From Candidatus Gastranaerophilales bacterium (GTDB lineage Bacteria; Cyanobacteriota; Vampirovibrionia; Gastranaerophilales; Gastranaerophilaceae), in the NCBI GenBank assembly GCA_944324315.1, contig CALUVW010000002.1, positions 47,742-111,741 on the forward strand: DNA of 64,000 nt. Direction: 5' to 3'. How positions within the stretch are numbered: position 1 is the first letter of the stretch; each line of letters opens with the position of its first letter. Made by a program: the position numbers and the translations under genes. The notes under the pieces are model-generated. The model searched no databases, was not told the DNA's origin, and saw only the letters and a program-made list of their open reading frames with translations. Positions 1 to 7,791 of the stretch are shown here, one piece after another.

Positions 1-572
1 AATTCGTGTCCGTAGACATAATCTTCAAGCACAATTTTTTTCTCATCCTTACAGCAGAACAAATCCTCCACAAATGTCTTGGCTGTTGAAAATGTTGTAC
101 AAACCAATCTGTCAATATCACATCTGTTTTCATCAGCACTGACTACTTGAGGCATAGACGCATTTTTTAAATAATCAACTGCCACCTGCAGTCTGTCAAA
201 TACAGCAAATTTAGGAGCAGGTATTTTAAGTTTATAGAGAAATTTTTTACATAATGAACGGCTCAAAACAAAATTAGAGCTCTGGGCAGTAGGTGCAAAT
301 ATGAGCTGTTCATTTGCCTGAAATAGTTCAGTAATATTATTTTTTATGGCAGCTTCATCAGAAACTATTGTTAAATCAATTGAATTTGCAACTGCAAATT
401 CCAAAATTTCTTGAACATTATTCGGTCTTATATCTACACATTCTGCTATTTCTGCAATTGCCGGATTTACGGGAAGTACAAATAAATCGCATTCGTAATT
501 TTTAAATTTTTTTATTAATGCGTAGTCTTTAGCGGAAGCACCAACTACTAAAACTTTTTTTCTCTTATCCAT
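1..572 (-). CDS. purD: PurD-like phosphoribosylamine-glycine ligase, N-terminal part (runs off window)
   Basis: The open frame starts at an ATG at 572 and runs off the left edge, giving 190 codons without a stop. The beginning (VLVVGASAKDYAL) matches the N-domain of GAR synthetase, which makes glycinamide ribonucleotide in purine synthesis. Later parts fit the same family: VSDEAA, then FAPTAQSSNFVLSRSLCKKF followed by a KIPAP stretch, and VLEDYVYGHEF at the start of the ATP-grasp region. The usual family motif is GSGGREHAL; here it is GASAKDYAL, so the protein may be a divergent paralogue. The PurD-like call is good from order of motifs; full function cannot be judged from a fragment. Confidence 0.7.
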   Translation of the reverse strand, partial: MDKRKKVLVVGASAKDYALIKKFKNYECDLFVLPVNPAIAEIAECVDIRPNNVQEILEFAVANSIDLTIVSDEAAIKNNITELFQANEQLIFAPTAQSSNFVLSRSLCKKFLYKLKIPAPKFAVFDRLQVAVDYLKNASMPQVVSADENRCDIDRLVCTTFSTAKTFVEDLFCCKDEKKIVLEDYVYGHE

Positions 573-711
573 AAAGAAATTATATAACAAAAAATACTAA
601 ACCATATATATGATTTTATTAAGAAAAATAAAGTTTTTTACAAATATAATGTTATAATAATGACAAAATAAAAAAATTTATTAAATTTCAATATATAAGT
701 GAGAGGTTATA

Positions 712-942
712 ATGGCAGGTATTGTAAATTTATTATCACAGATGTTTGTACCACAGACAACACAAACAACTACTCCTGTAAGGGTAACAACAGATCCTTA
801 CAGTAATAATCCTTTTGTAAATTACAAAGGTAACAGTCTTAATTCATACGCAAAAAATGCACCTGTAAGAGGCGGTTATTTTGCAGGTTATTACAACGGG
901 AAACAAAATATAGTTGGACAGCGCCTTTTTATAGAGGTATAA
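712..942 (+). CDS. Small hypothetical protein, 76 aa
   Basis: A GAGAGG ribosome binding site at 701-706 precedes the ATG at 712. The product is rich in Thr, Asn, Tyr and Gly, with a TTQTTTPVRVTT stretch near residues 16-27. I see no signal peptide, membrane segment or known domain. It lies alone between purD (opposite strand) and a promoter for the prepilin pair, and an AT-rich region with TATAAT-like sequence near 651-656 could be its promoter. Function unknown. Confidence 0.6.
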   Translation: MAGIVNLLSQMFVPQTTQTTTPVRVTTDPYSNNPFVNYKGNSLNSYAKNAPVRGGYFAGYYNGKQNIVGQRLFIEV

Positions 943-951
943 CCGTTACGA

Positions 952-980
952 TTGACATTATGTTCAAAACGCGTTATAAT
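952..980 (+). promoter_or_regulatory. Consensus sigma-70 promoter for the prepilin pair
   Basis: TTGACA at 952-957 and TATAAT at 975-980 are separated by exactly 17 bases, a perfect housekeeping promoter. The start codon of the prepilin gene lies 31 bases further on, at 1012. It probably drives both prepilin genes 1012-1731 and 1752-2471, which are followed by a terminator. Confidence 0.85.
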
Positions 981-1011
981 AATAAAAGGTTATTAATTAA
1001 AAAGTGATTAT

Positions 1012-1731
1012 ATGAAAAGAAAACAATTTAGGGGATTTACTGCAGCTGAAGTGATGATAGCAATGACTATTGTTGGGATCATTACTGCTTTAACTATCCC
1101 GACAATTATGGCTAATTATCAAAATAAATCTATGCTTACCACGTTACAGAAAAATTATGTCGAACTTACAGACAATTTATTGTACATGGGCACAGAGACT
1201 TACAATAAGTCATTTTATAAATCGTTATTAAGTTTGCAGGGACGAAGTGTTGATGCAACAGCCGGCAAATTTTTTGATAAATACTACAGGACAGCGACAA
1301 AATGTGGAACAACTGCGCAGCCCTGTTTTGCAAGCACATACAGAGCAATTAATAATGCGGAATTTAAAGATTTCAAATGTGAAAACGGTTATAGCGTAAC
1401 GCTTAATACCGGAACAGCCATGTGCATAATACCTGCAGATGCTCCAAAAGATGCAACAGAAGATACGCCTGCAACAACCGGCAAACCAGCTAAAGTTTAT
1501 ATTGATGTTAACGGTTCTGAAAAACCGAATATTGGCGGAAGGGATATGTTTACGCTTTATATATATGATGATTTCAGTATAGATGATAAAGACATTACCC
1601 CTGATGTTATCAAAAACGGAAATGCAGAAACAGCAAGAGAAACTTTGTTTAATTCAACCTGTCGTACATCATACACAGGTGAAGGCTGTTTTGGGAAAAT
1701 TATGAATGATAATTGGCGAATAGAATATTAA
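1012..1731 (+). CDS. Type IV prepilin/pseudopilin-like protein, short leader
   Basis: The product has 239 residues. An 8-residue basic leader ends in Gly before the prepilin peptidase site, giving mature FTAAEVMIAMTIVGIITALT, with Glu at mature position 5 and a hydrophobic helix. The C-terminal globular part has four or more Cys and the motif DVNGSEKPNIGGRDMF, related to the DVNG..GPNKWGYD motif of the other prepilins in this window. Such proteins are processed by PilD-type peptidase and assembled in the envelope as pilins or type II secretion pseudopilins. It forms a pair with the next gene, 20 bases downstream. Which machine it serves is not shown. Confidence 0.85.
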   Translation: MKRKQFRGFTAAEVMIAMTIVGIITALTIPTIMANYQNKSMLTTLQKNYVELTDNLLYMGTETYNKSFYKSLLSLQGRSVDATAGKFFDKYYRTATKCGTTAQPCFASTYRAINNAEFKDFKCENGYSVTLNTGTAMCIIPADAPKDATEDTPATTGKPAKVYIDVNGSEKPNIGGRDMFTLYIYDDFSIDDKDITPDVIKNGNAETARETLFNSTCRTSYTGEGCFGKIMNDNWRIEY

Positions 1732-1751
1732 AAATTGAGAAAGGATTTATA

Positions 1752-2471
1752 ATGATTAAAAAATCAGGTTTTACACTGGCAGAAGTGCTGATAACAATGA
1801 GTATTATTGGTGTAGTTTCCGCATTAACAATTCCTGCTCTTATGCAAAATTATCAGCAGGAAGCTCAAACTGTGCAACTGCGCAAATTTTCAAATGACTT
1901 TGTAAATGCTGTTGACATGCTAATTACTGAGGAAGGCAAAACAAAATTTTATAACACAAGTGTTTATACTGATGTTTTGCCAAATAACAAACCTGCAGGT
2001 CCCGAGGGTAATGCAGATGGTCTTGCATATTTTATAGAAAATCATTTTAGAGTTACAACTACCTGCGCAGCAGAAGGTACCGGATGTTTTGCTGATGTTG
2101 CATACAGAGCAATCAACGGTACAGCAACAGAAGAACCAGATGAAGGTGAAGGTGAAGGTGAAACTGAAGAAGGAGAAGCAGAATCGTCAGGAGGAACAAA
2201 CGGAGTATTCAAATGTTCTAATAAATCTTATGTACTCGCAAACGGAGCTGCAATATGCGTGATAAAAGGTGAAAACAAAGGTGATTTAACAGTCTATATG
2301 GATACTAACGGAAAAGAAAAACCGAATATTGGCGGCAGAGATATGTTTACGTTTAATATAGACGGAGCAACTGGAAATATTAAAGGCACATCAGGCGGAT
2401 GCACCAATAGTGTATATGGTGATGGGTGTTACAATCTTTTAGCAGGAAACGCCTGGAAAATGGATTACTAA
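1752..2471 (+). CDS. Type IV prepilin/pseudopilin-like protein with acidic Glu/Gly insert
   Basis: I choose ATG 1752 because GAGAAAGGA lies at 1737-1745 and it gives a 6-residue leader MIKKSG before FTLAEVLITMSIIGVVSALT; an in-frame upstream start would make an unlikely longer leader. The product has 239 residues. Residues about 126-147 form a low-complexity Glu/Gly stretch (repeats of GEGEGE type) inserted in the globular part, not seen in the neighbouring prepilin. The DTNGKEKPNIGGRDMF motif near the end matches the upstream gene. Second gene of a two-gene unit with a shared promoter and terminator. Confidence 0.85.
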   Translation: MIKKSGFTLAEVLITMSIIGVVSALTIPALMQNYQQEAQTVQLRKFSNDFVNAVDMLITEEGKTKFYNTSVYTDVLPNNKPAGPEGNADGLAYFIENHFRVTTTCAAEGTGCFADVAYRAINGTATEEPDEGEGEGETEEGEAESSGGTNGVFKCSNKSYVLANGAAICVIKGENKGDLTVYMDTNGKEKPNIGGRDMFTFNIDGATGNIKGTSGGCTNSVYGDGCYNLLAGNAWKMDY

Positions 2472-2492
2472 TTTGAACCTGATTACTAGAAT

Positions 2493-2522
2493 AAAAAAGA
2501 GCTTAAATAAGCTCTTTTTTAT
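2493..2522 (+). terminator. Rho-independent terminator after prepilin pair
   Basis: GAGCTTA (2499-2505) and TAAGCTC (2508-2514) form a stem preceded by a run of A and followed by T8. It would work in both directions and closes the two-gene prepilin unit. Confidence 0.85.
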
Positions 2523-2552
2523 TGCTTAATAAATCTTTAGGATAAATTTTTT

Positions 2553-2572
2553 ATATTACATATTTGTAATAT
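2553..2572. promoter_or_regulatory. Perfect inverted repeat in front of glf, candidate operator
   Basis: ATATTACA at 2553-2560 and TGTAATAT at 2565-2572 are perfect 8-base inverted repeats with a 4-base spacer. The site ends 17 bases before the glf start. There is no following T-run, so it does not look like a terminator; a dimeric regulator site is the simpler reading. The regulator is not known. Confidence 0.5.
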
Positions 2573-2589
2573 CATCATATAGAGAGTAT

Positions 2590-3708
2590 ATGATGTTTAA
2601 TAATATAACTTTGATAATAGGCGCCGGTCTGTCAGGTTCGGTTATTGCCAGATTGCTGGCAGAACGCGGAGAAAAAGTAACTGTCATAGAACAGAAAAAC
2701 CATATTGCAGGTAATATATACGATTATATTGACGAAAATGGTATATGCATACACAAATACGGTTCGCATATATTTCATACAAATAATGAAATTGTATGGA
2801 GATTTTTGAATAAATTTGCCGATTTCAATACGTATATGCATAAGGTTGTTGCGATAATTGACGGCATTGAAACTACAATCCCGTTTAATCTGAATACAAT
2901 CCATGATGTTTTTCCTAAAAGTCTTGCAGACAGGCTGGAACAAAAACTTCTTGACAAATTTGAATACAATTCTAAAGTTCCAATTTTAGAATTTCAAAAA
3001 CAGGATGATAAAGATTTAAAATTTCTTGCACAATACATATATGAAAAAGTATTTCTTAATTACACTACAAAACAATGGGGACAGAGTCCAGAAAATATTG
3101 ACGGATATGTAACCGCACGTGTTCCCGTATACATCAGTAAAGACAATCGCTATTTTCAGGATAAATATCAGGGTATACCTCAAAAAGGCTATACAAAAAT
3201 GATTGAAAATATGCTCAAACACCCTAATATAGAACTTAAGCTGAATACTAAATATTCATCTGAAGAGTTCTCCGGTTACAAGAGAATATTTTGTACAGGC
3301 TCAATTGATGAATTTTTTAACTATAAATACGGAGAACTTCCTTACAGAAGCGTTGAATTTCGATTTGAAACATTCAACAGAGAATTTTATCAGTCAAATG
3401 CAGTAGTTAATTATCCTTGCAACTACGATTTTACTAGAATACATGAGTATAAATACTATCTAAATGATAAATCAAATAAAACTGTTATAGCCAAAGAATA
3501 CCCGTCAGCATTTGTTAAAGGCATTAATGAACGGTATTATCCTATAGTAAATGAACAAAATAATGAATTGTATAAAAAATATAAAAATGAAGTTCCTAAA
3601 AATGTCCATTTTCTAGGAAGATTAGGCGACTATCGCTACTATGATATGGACAAAGCAGCAGAAAGAGCAATAAACTTGTTTGAGGAGATTATTAATGCCA
3701 AAAGTTAG
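2590..3708 (+). CDS. glf: UDP-galactopyranose mutase
   Basis: The product (372 residues) converts UDP-galactopyranose to UDP-galactofuranose using reduced FAD, supplying Galf for surface polysaccharide. The N-terminal FAD-binding motif is IIGAGLSGSVIARLLAERG, followed by VIEQKNHIAGNIYD and HKYGSHIFHTN, all typical of Glf. The C-terminal GRLGDYRYYDMDKA is the family's closing FAD contact. Length is usual for the family. The downstream glycosyltransferase overlaps its end by 14 bases, so they are co-transcribed. The ATG at 2590 follows a GAGAG site. Confidence 0.95.
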   Translation: MMFNNITLIIGAGLSGSVIARLLAERGEKVTVIEQKNHIAGNIYDYIDENGICIHKYGSHIFHTNNEIVWRFLNKFADFNTYMHKVVAIIDGIETTIPFNLNTIHDVFPKSLADRLEQKLLDKFEYNSKVPILEFQKQDDKDLKFLAQYIYEKVFLNYTTKQWGQSPENIDGYVTARVPVYISKDNRYFQDKYQGIPQKGYTKMIENMLKHPNIELKLNTKYSSEEFSGYKRIFCTGSIDEFFNYKYGELPYRSVEFRFETFNREFYQSNAVVNYPCNYDFTRIHEYKYYLNDKSNKTVIAKEYPSAFVKGINERYYPIVNEQNNELYKKYKNEVPKNVHFLGRLGDYRYYDMDKAAERAINLFEEIINAKS

Positions 3709-4762
3709 TATAGTTGTTCCCGTTTATAATGTTGAAAAATATCTGGAAGAGTGTCTTAAAAGCATTGTTAATCAAACACTCGAAGATATTGAAATAATTT
3801 GTGTAAATGACGGTTCCACAGATTCATCACTAGAAATACTTAATAAGTTTGCCCAGAAAGATAAACGTATTATTGTTATTAATAAAGCAAATTCAGGTTA
3901 CGGACATACTATGAACACCGGCATAAACTGCGCAAGCGGAGAATATATAGGCATAATCGAGTCTGATGATTTCGCAGACAAATATATGTTTGAAAAATTA
4001 TACTTACTTGCAAAAGAAAATGATGCAGATATTGCGAAAGGAGATTGGTACAGTTATTGGTCGAAAAATAATTTTTCGCGTAAACAAAACAGAATTTCAC
4101 CTGCAAAAGCTTTTAAAACTACAAATGCAAGAGAAGATAAGAGTCTTTTAAGAATCGATCCTTCTGTATGGAGTGCAATTTACAGAAAAGAATTTTTAAA
4201 CAAATACAATATAAGATTTTTAGAAACTCCTGGTGCAAGTTTTCAGGATATAGGTTTTTCTTTTAAAGTATTTGCACTTGCCGAACGTGTAATATTAAGC
4301 GATAGAGCTTATTTGTATTACAGGCAGGATAACATAAATTCTTCAGTAAAAAGTAAAACAAAAGTTTACTGTGTCTGTGATGAATATAACGAAATAGATC
4401 GTTTTCTGGATGAGTATCCCGATTTAAAACATGAATTAAAAATTCAGGAAGAAATAAACAGATATAACGGTTATCTGAGTTCTGCTCTGAGAATAGATGA
4501 TTCTGTAAAACCTGAATTTATAAAAGTATTTTCGAAACATTTCAAAGAAGAATACAATTCCGGAATTTTAGGAGAAGAATTTTTCAAAAAGATAAAGAAG
4601 AAAGACTTCATGATTTTAATAAATAATCCTGAAAAATATCTGAAAGTTTTAAAATCAATAGAAAGGATAAGAAATTTTAACAAAATAAGAAAGAATTTCC
4701 TCTCAATACATTTTAGAAACGGTAAATTAAGTATGACAATTTTAGGCAAAGAGGTAATTTGA
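3695..4762 (+). CDS. Family 2 glycosyltransferase
   Basis: I place the start at ATG 3695 because GAGGAG lies at 3681-3686 and the product then opens directly with MPKVSIVVPVYNVEKYLEEC, the first strand of the GT-A fold. CVNDGSTDSS and the acidic IIESDD motif (nucleotide-sugar and metal binding) follow within the first 100 residues. The product has 355 residues. The C-terminal end SMTILGKEV is a short version of the LG-K tail seen in neighbouring transferases. It overlaps glf and is translationally coupled to the next gene. Sugar and acceptor unknown. Confidence 0.9.
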   Translation: MPKVSIVVPVYNVEKYLEECLKSIVNQTLEDIEIICVNDGSTDSSLEILNKFAQKDKRIIVINKANSGYGHTMNTGINCASGEYIGIIESDDFADKYMFEKLYLLAKENDADIAKGDWYSYWSKNNFSRKQNRISPAKAFKTTNAREDKSLLRIDPSVWSAIYRKEFLNKYNIRFLETPGASFQDIGFSFKVFALAERVILSDRAYLYYRQDNINSSVKSKTKVYCVCDEYNEIDRFLDEYPDLKHELKIQEEINRYNGYLSSALRIDDSVKPEFIKVFSKHFKEEYNSGILGEEFFKKIKKKDFMILINNPEKYLKVLKSIERIRNFNKIRKNFLSIHFRNGKLSMTILGKEVI

Positions 4763-6603
4763 TGCCAAAAATTTCTGTAATTATTCCTGTTTACAACGTA
4801 GAAGAATATCTTGAACAATGCCTTGACAGCATAATTAATCAAACATTTAAGGATATAGAAATTATATGCGTTAATGACGGCTCTACAGATAAATCGCTAT
4901 GTATACTTGAAAAGTATGCTCAAAAAGATAACAGAATTAAAATTATTAATCAAACAAATCAGGGATTATCAGCCGCAAGAAATACAGGAATAGAAAATGC
5001 TACAGGAGAATATATTTCGTTTGTTGATAGCGATGATTATATAAAAAACAATCTTTATGAAACACTTCTTAAATATTTACCCTCAGAATTAATATGTTTT
5101 AATGCAGAAGCCTTCGGCGATTTTCCAATACCGGATAAACTTAATAAATACCTTAAATATAAATATAACGGCGTAAAAAATATAACTGACAAAGTAATAT
5201 TTAATACAAATGTTTATGCTTGGAATAAATTGTTCAAAACAGAGATTATACAAAAATATAAAATTAAATTTCCGGAAGGTTTGTATTTTGAAGATTTTGT
5301 ATTTTTGTGGGACTATATGCTGAAAATCAAAAACGTAAACTATCTCAGGAATAACGAAAATTTTTATTTTTACAGACAACGTTCAACCTCTATAATGAAT
5401 AACTGCGGTGCAAAATCAATTCATCATCTTTACGCATGGCATAATTTGTATACCAGATTAAAAAATGAGAATATTTTAAACAAACATAAAAAGTGGATAA
5501 TAAAACTTTTTGAAAAATATTTCTATCTTGCATATAAATTATCTGACGATGAAAGTAAAAACGAAATATTAAAACATGCTGAAAATTTGGCAGAAGAAAT
5601 AAAATACAAACATTTTCTAAAATTGAAAAATAGAATTATTAATAACCAAAATCCAAATTTAAGCATTTTTCAACAAATATTCTCCATTAAAAATGAAAAC
5701 AATTATAAATGTTTAAGAGTGATGGGAGTAAAATTTAAAATTCAAAGAATTATAAAATTTGATCCAAGACCGAGGCTTTTAGTCCATTTGCATTTATATT
5801 ACCATAATCAGCTAGAATATATGCTGCAAAAACTTGCTAACATAAATAATTGCGACTGGGATTTGTTCGTAACCGTCTGTGAAAAAAATCAAAATTCTAT
5901 TGATAAAATAAAATCATTAAAACCTGATGCAAAAATTATTAAAGTCGATAACAAAGGATATGATATATGGCCATTTTTGCAAGTCTTAAATTTTGTTGAC
6001 CTGAAAAATTATGATTATATTTTAAAAATTCACACAAAAAACTTCCGCAGTAAAAAAGCATTCTCATTTGGAAAAGGCTATTCTTGGCGTAATATTCTTG
6101 TAGATGCATTATTAAAAAATAAATCAATATTTAACAGCAATTTATATAAACTTATTCATAATCCTGATACAGGCATGCTGGCTTCGCAGGTTGTATTAAG
6201 CAAAATGGGAGATAAATGTGCCGAGGATAATGAGCTGTTTTTTCAATTTTGCGAAAAATACAAAATACCTGCACAAAAAGGGATTTTTGTTTCAGGTACA
6301 ATGTTTATTGCAAGAGCAAATTGTTTTGAAATTATAAAACAAATAAAATTGTCTGAAAATGATTTTTCTACACTACAGCATACTGACGGAGCAGAAACTA
6401 TTTCACATACACTTGAGAGAATATTTTCTAGAATAATCGAAATGCAAAATTACAAAATATGTGGAATAAAAAACAAAAAGTATAATTTCAAACAAAACAT
6501 AAAAAAAGTATTACAATTTCTATTTTCCTTGAAAAATGAAAATATTCATGGTATTAAATATAAACAAGTGAGAATTTTAGGGGTAAAAATAGACATAAAA
6601 TAG
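4762..6603 (+). CDS. Two-domain protein: GT2 glycosyltransferase fused to RgpF-like (rhamnan synthesis F) domain
   Basis: The ATG at 4762 overlaps the TGA of the previous gene, so translation is coupled. Residues 1 to about 230 are a GT2 domain (ISVIIPVYNVEEYLEQC, CVNDGSTDKS, SFVDSDDY). After a linker, residues about 330-570 match the RgpF family: PRLLVHLHLYYHNQLEYM, KGYDIWPFL, YILKIHTK, and FVSGTMFIAR. RgpF-type domains occur in rhamnose-rich polysaccharide synthesis. The motif LRVMGVKFKI closes the first half and VRILGVKIDIK closes the second, suggesting each half keeps its own tail. Two catalytic activities on one chain are likely; the substrates are not evident. Confidence 0.85.
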   Translation: MPKISVIIPVYNVEEYLEQCLDSIINQTFKDIEIICVNDGSTDKSLCILEKYAQKDNRIKIINQTNQGLSAARNTGIENATGEYISFVDSDDYIKNNLYETLLKYLPSELICFNAEAFGDFPIPDKLNKYLKYKYNGVKNITDKVIFNTNVYAWNKLFKTEIIQKYKIKFPEGLYFEDFVFLWDYMLKIKNVNYLRNNENFYFYRQRSTSIMNNCGAKSIHHLYAWHNLYTRLKNENILNKHKKWIIKLFEKYFYLAYKLSDDESKNEILKHAENLAEEIKYKHFLKLKNRIINNQNPNLSIFQQIFSIKNENNYKCLRVMGVKFKIQRIIKFDPRPRLLVHLHLYYHNQLEYMLQKLANINNCDWDLFVTVCEKNQNSIDKIKSLKPDAKIIKVDNKGYDIWPFLQVLNFVDLKNYDYILKIHTKNFRSKKAFSFGKGYSWRNILVDALLKNKSIFNSNLYKLIHNPDTGMLASQVVLSKMGDKCAEDNELFFQFCEKYKIPAQKGIFVSGTMFIARANCFEIIKQIKLSENDFSTLQHTDGAETISHTLERIFSRIIEMQNYKICGIKNKKYNFKQNIKKVLQFLFSLKNENIHGIKYKQVRILGVKIDIK

Positions 6604-6614
6604 GAAATTTTATT

Positions 6615-6761
6615 TTGAATCAAACAATATTAATTACAGGAGCAACAGGTTATTTAGGCACAAGATTAAGCAAAATGTTTCTTGGATACGGATACAAAAT
6701 TATTGCTCTTGCATTAAATCAAATGGAACAATTTGCGTATGAAAATGAGAAAAATGCTTAA
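6615..6761 (+). pseudogene. Remnant of NAD-dependent sugar epimerase/dehydratase
   Basis: An in-frame stretch from TTG 6615 to TAA 6761 encodes 48 residues that begin TILITGATGYLGTRLSKM, the dinucleotide-binding start of extended short-chain dehydrogenases, and then stop. A full enzyme would need about 300 residues. No continuation is present before the next gene at 6786. It looks like the left end of a deleted epimerase gene, left in the polysaccharide locus between two glycosyltransferases. It is also possible that the fragment is still translated, since it has the same spacing as its neighbours. Confidence 0.7.
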
Positions 6762-6785
6762 TTGGGTATTAAAAGAGGAATATAT

Positions 6786-7775
6786 ATGTCAATAAAAGAT
6801 AAATTACAAATAATACTAATAACTTACAACAGAGCAGGTCACGTTGAAAATACATTTAAACAAATTTTAGACGAAAAATCGCCTGTAAAAGATTATAATA
6901 TACTTGTTCTAGATAATAATTCAACAGATACAACCAGAAATGTTGTTGAAGAATGGCAAAAAAAGTATCCAAATTTAAAATATCAAAAAAATAAATACAA
7001 TATCGGGATTTCCGGTAATATTGCAAAAGCAATGGAAATTGCAGATCGTCAATATCTCTGGATAATAGCAGATGATGATAAATACGACTTTTCTAATTGG
7101 TCTGAAGTAGAAAATGCTATTAATAATAACGAAAAAATTATATGTATTTCAAGATATGCATACCAGGAAAATACAGATACAATGATAGAGTGCCAGATTG
7201 GTCAGCTAACATTTATACCAGCAATTATATTCAATACTTCTGAATTTAATGACTCGGTTATGAGAAATGCTTTTGACAATATATACACTCTGTTTCCCCA
7301 TTTAATACCTGTTATAAATTTTTTAAATAATGGCGGTAAAATTTATGTAACACAGAAACCTATTGTTGAGAATGGAATGGACTTAAAAACCGATTGTTCA
7401 TATACCAGAGGGCATAAAAATTCAGAAATATGCAACAGAAGCAGAAAGATGCAATGGATGCTGGGTTTCTGTGAAGTAATGTCCTACATGAAAGATGAGA
7501 AATTAAAACAGAAAACATTGATTACAAATGCAAAATTCATACATGGAAGTCTTAATAAATTTTATAGTAATATTGTATCCTGGTATCAAAATGATATAAA
7601 TTTGTTGTTTGATATATTAACACAAATAAAAGGATTTCCACGATACATAATATTGTACAAATATATTATGAAAAAAATATATTTGTACAAAAAAATAAAA
7701 ATTGATGAATACAATAGAAAAATAAATTTACTTTGCGGATTGTTTTCGTTTAAATATAGAAAAAAATCCCTATAA
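6786..7775 (+). CDS. Family 2 glycosyltransferase
   Basis: ATG 6786 has a GAGGAA site at 6775-6780. The 329-residue product opens KLQIILITYNRAGHVENTF, then has LVLDNNSTDTTRN and WIIADDDKYD, the nucleotide-binding and DXD-type motifs of GT2 enzymes. The C-terminal part is Lys- and Tyr-rich and probably peripheral to the membrane. It is the last + strand gene of the polysaccharide locus and ends 16 bases from the convergent thiamine-diphosphate enzyme gene. Substrate unknown. Confidence 0.85.
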   Translation: MSIKDKLQIILITYNRAGHVENTFKQILDEKSPVKDYNILVLDNNSTDTTRNVVEEWQKKYPNLKYQKNKYNIGISGNIAKAMEIADRQYLWIIADDDKYDFSNWSEVENAINNNEKIICISRYAYQENTDTMIECQIGQLTFIPAIIFNTSEFNDSVMRNAFDNIYTLFPHLIPVINFLNNGGKIYVTQKPIVENGMDLKTDCSYTRGHKNSEICNRSRKMQWMLGFCEVMSYMKDEKLKQKTLITNAKFIHGSLNKFYSNIVSWYQNDINLLFDILTQIKGFPRYIILYKYIMKKIYLYKKIKIDEYNRKINLLCGLFSFKYRKKSL

Positions 7776-7791
7776 TAATTCTATTGATAAA

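Noticed and set aside
2632..2943. Long open frames opposite to glf and other genes
   Set aside because: They run antisense to well-identified genes, have no ribosome sites, and give Cys/Phe/Ile-rich nonsense typical of shadow frames in AT-rich DNA.
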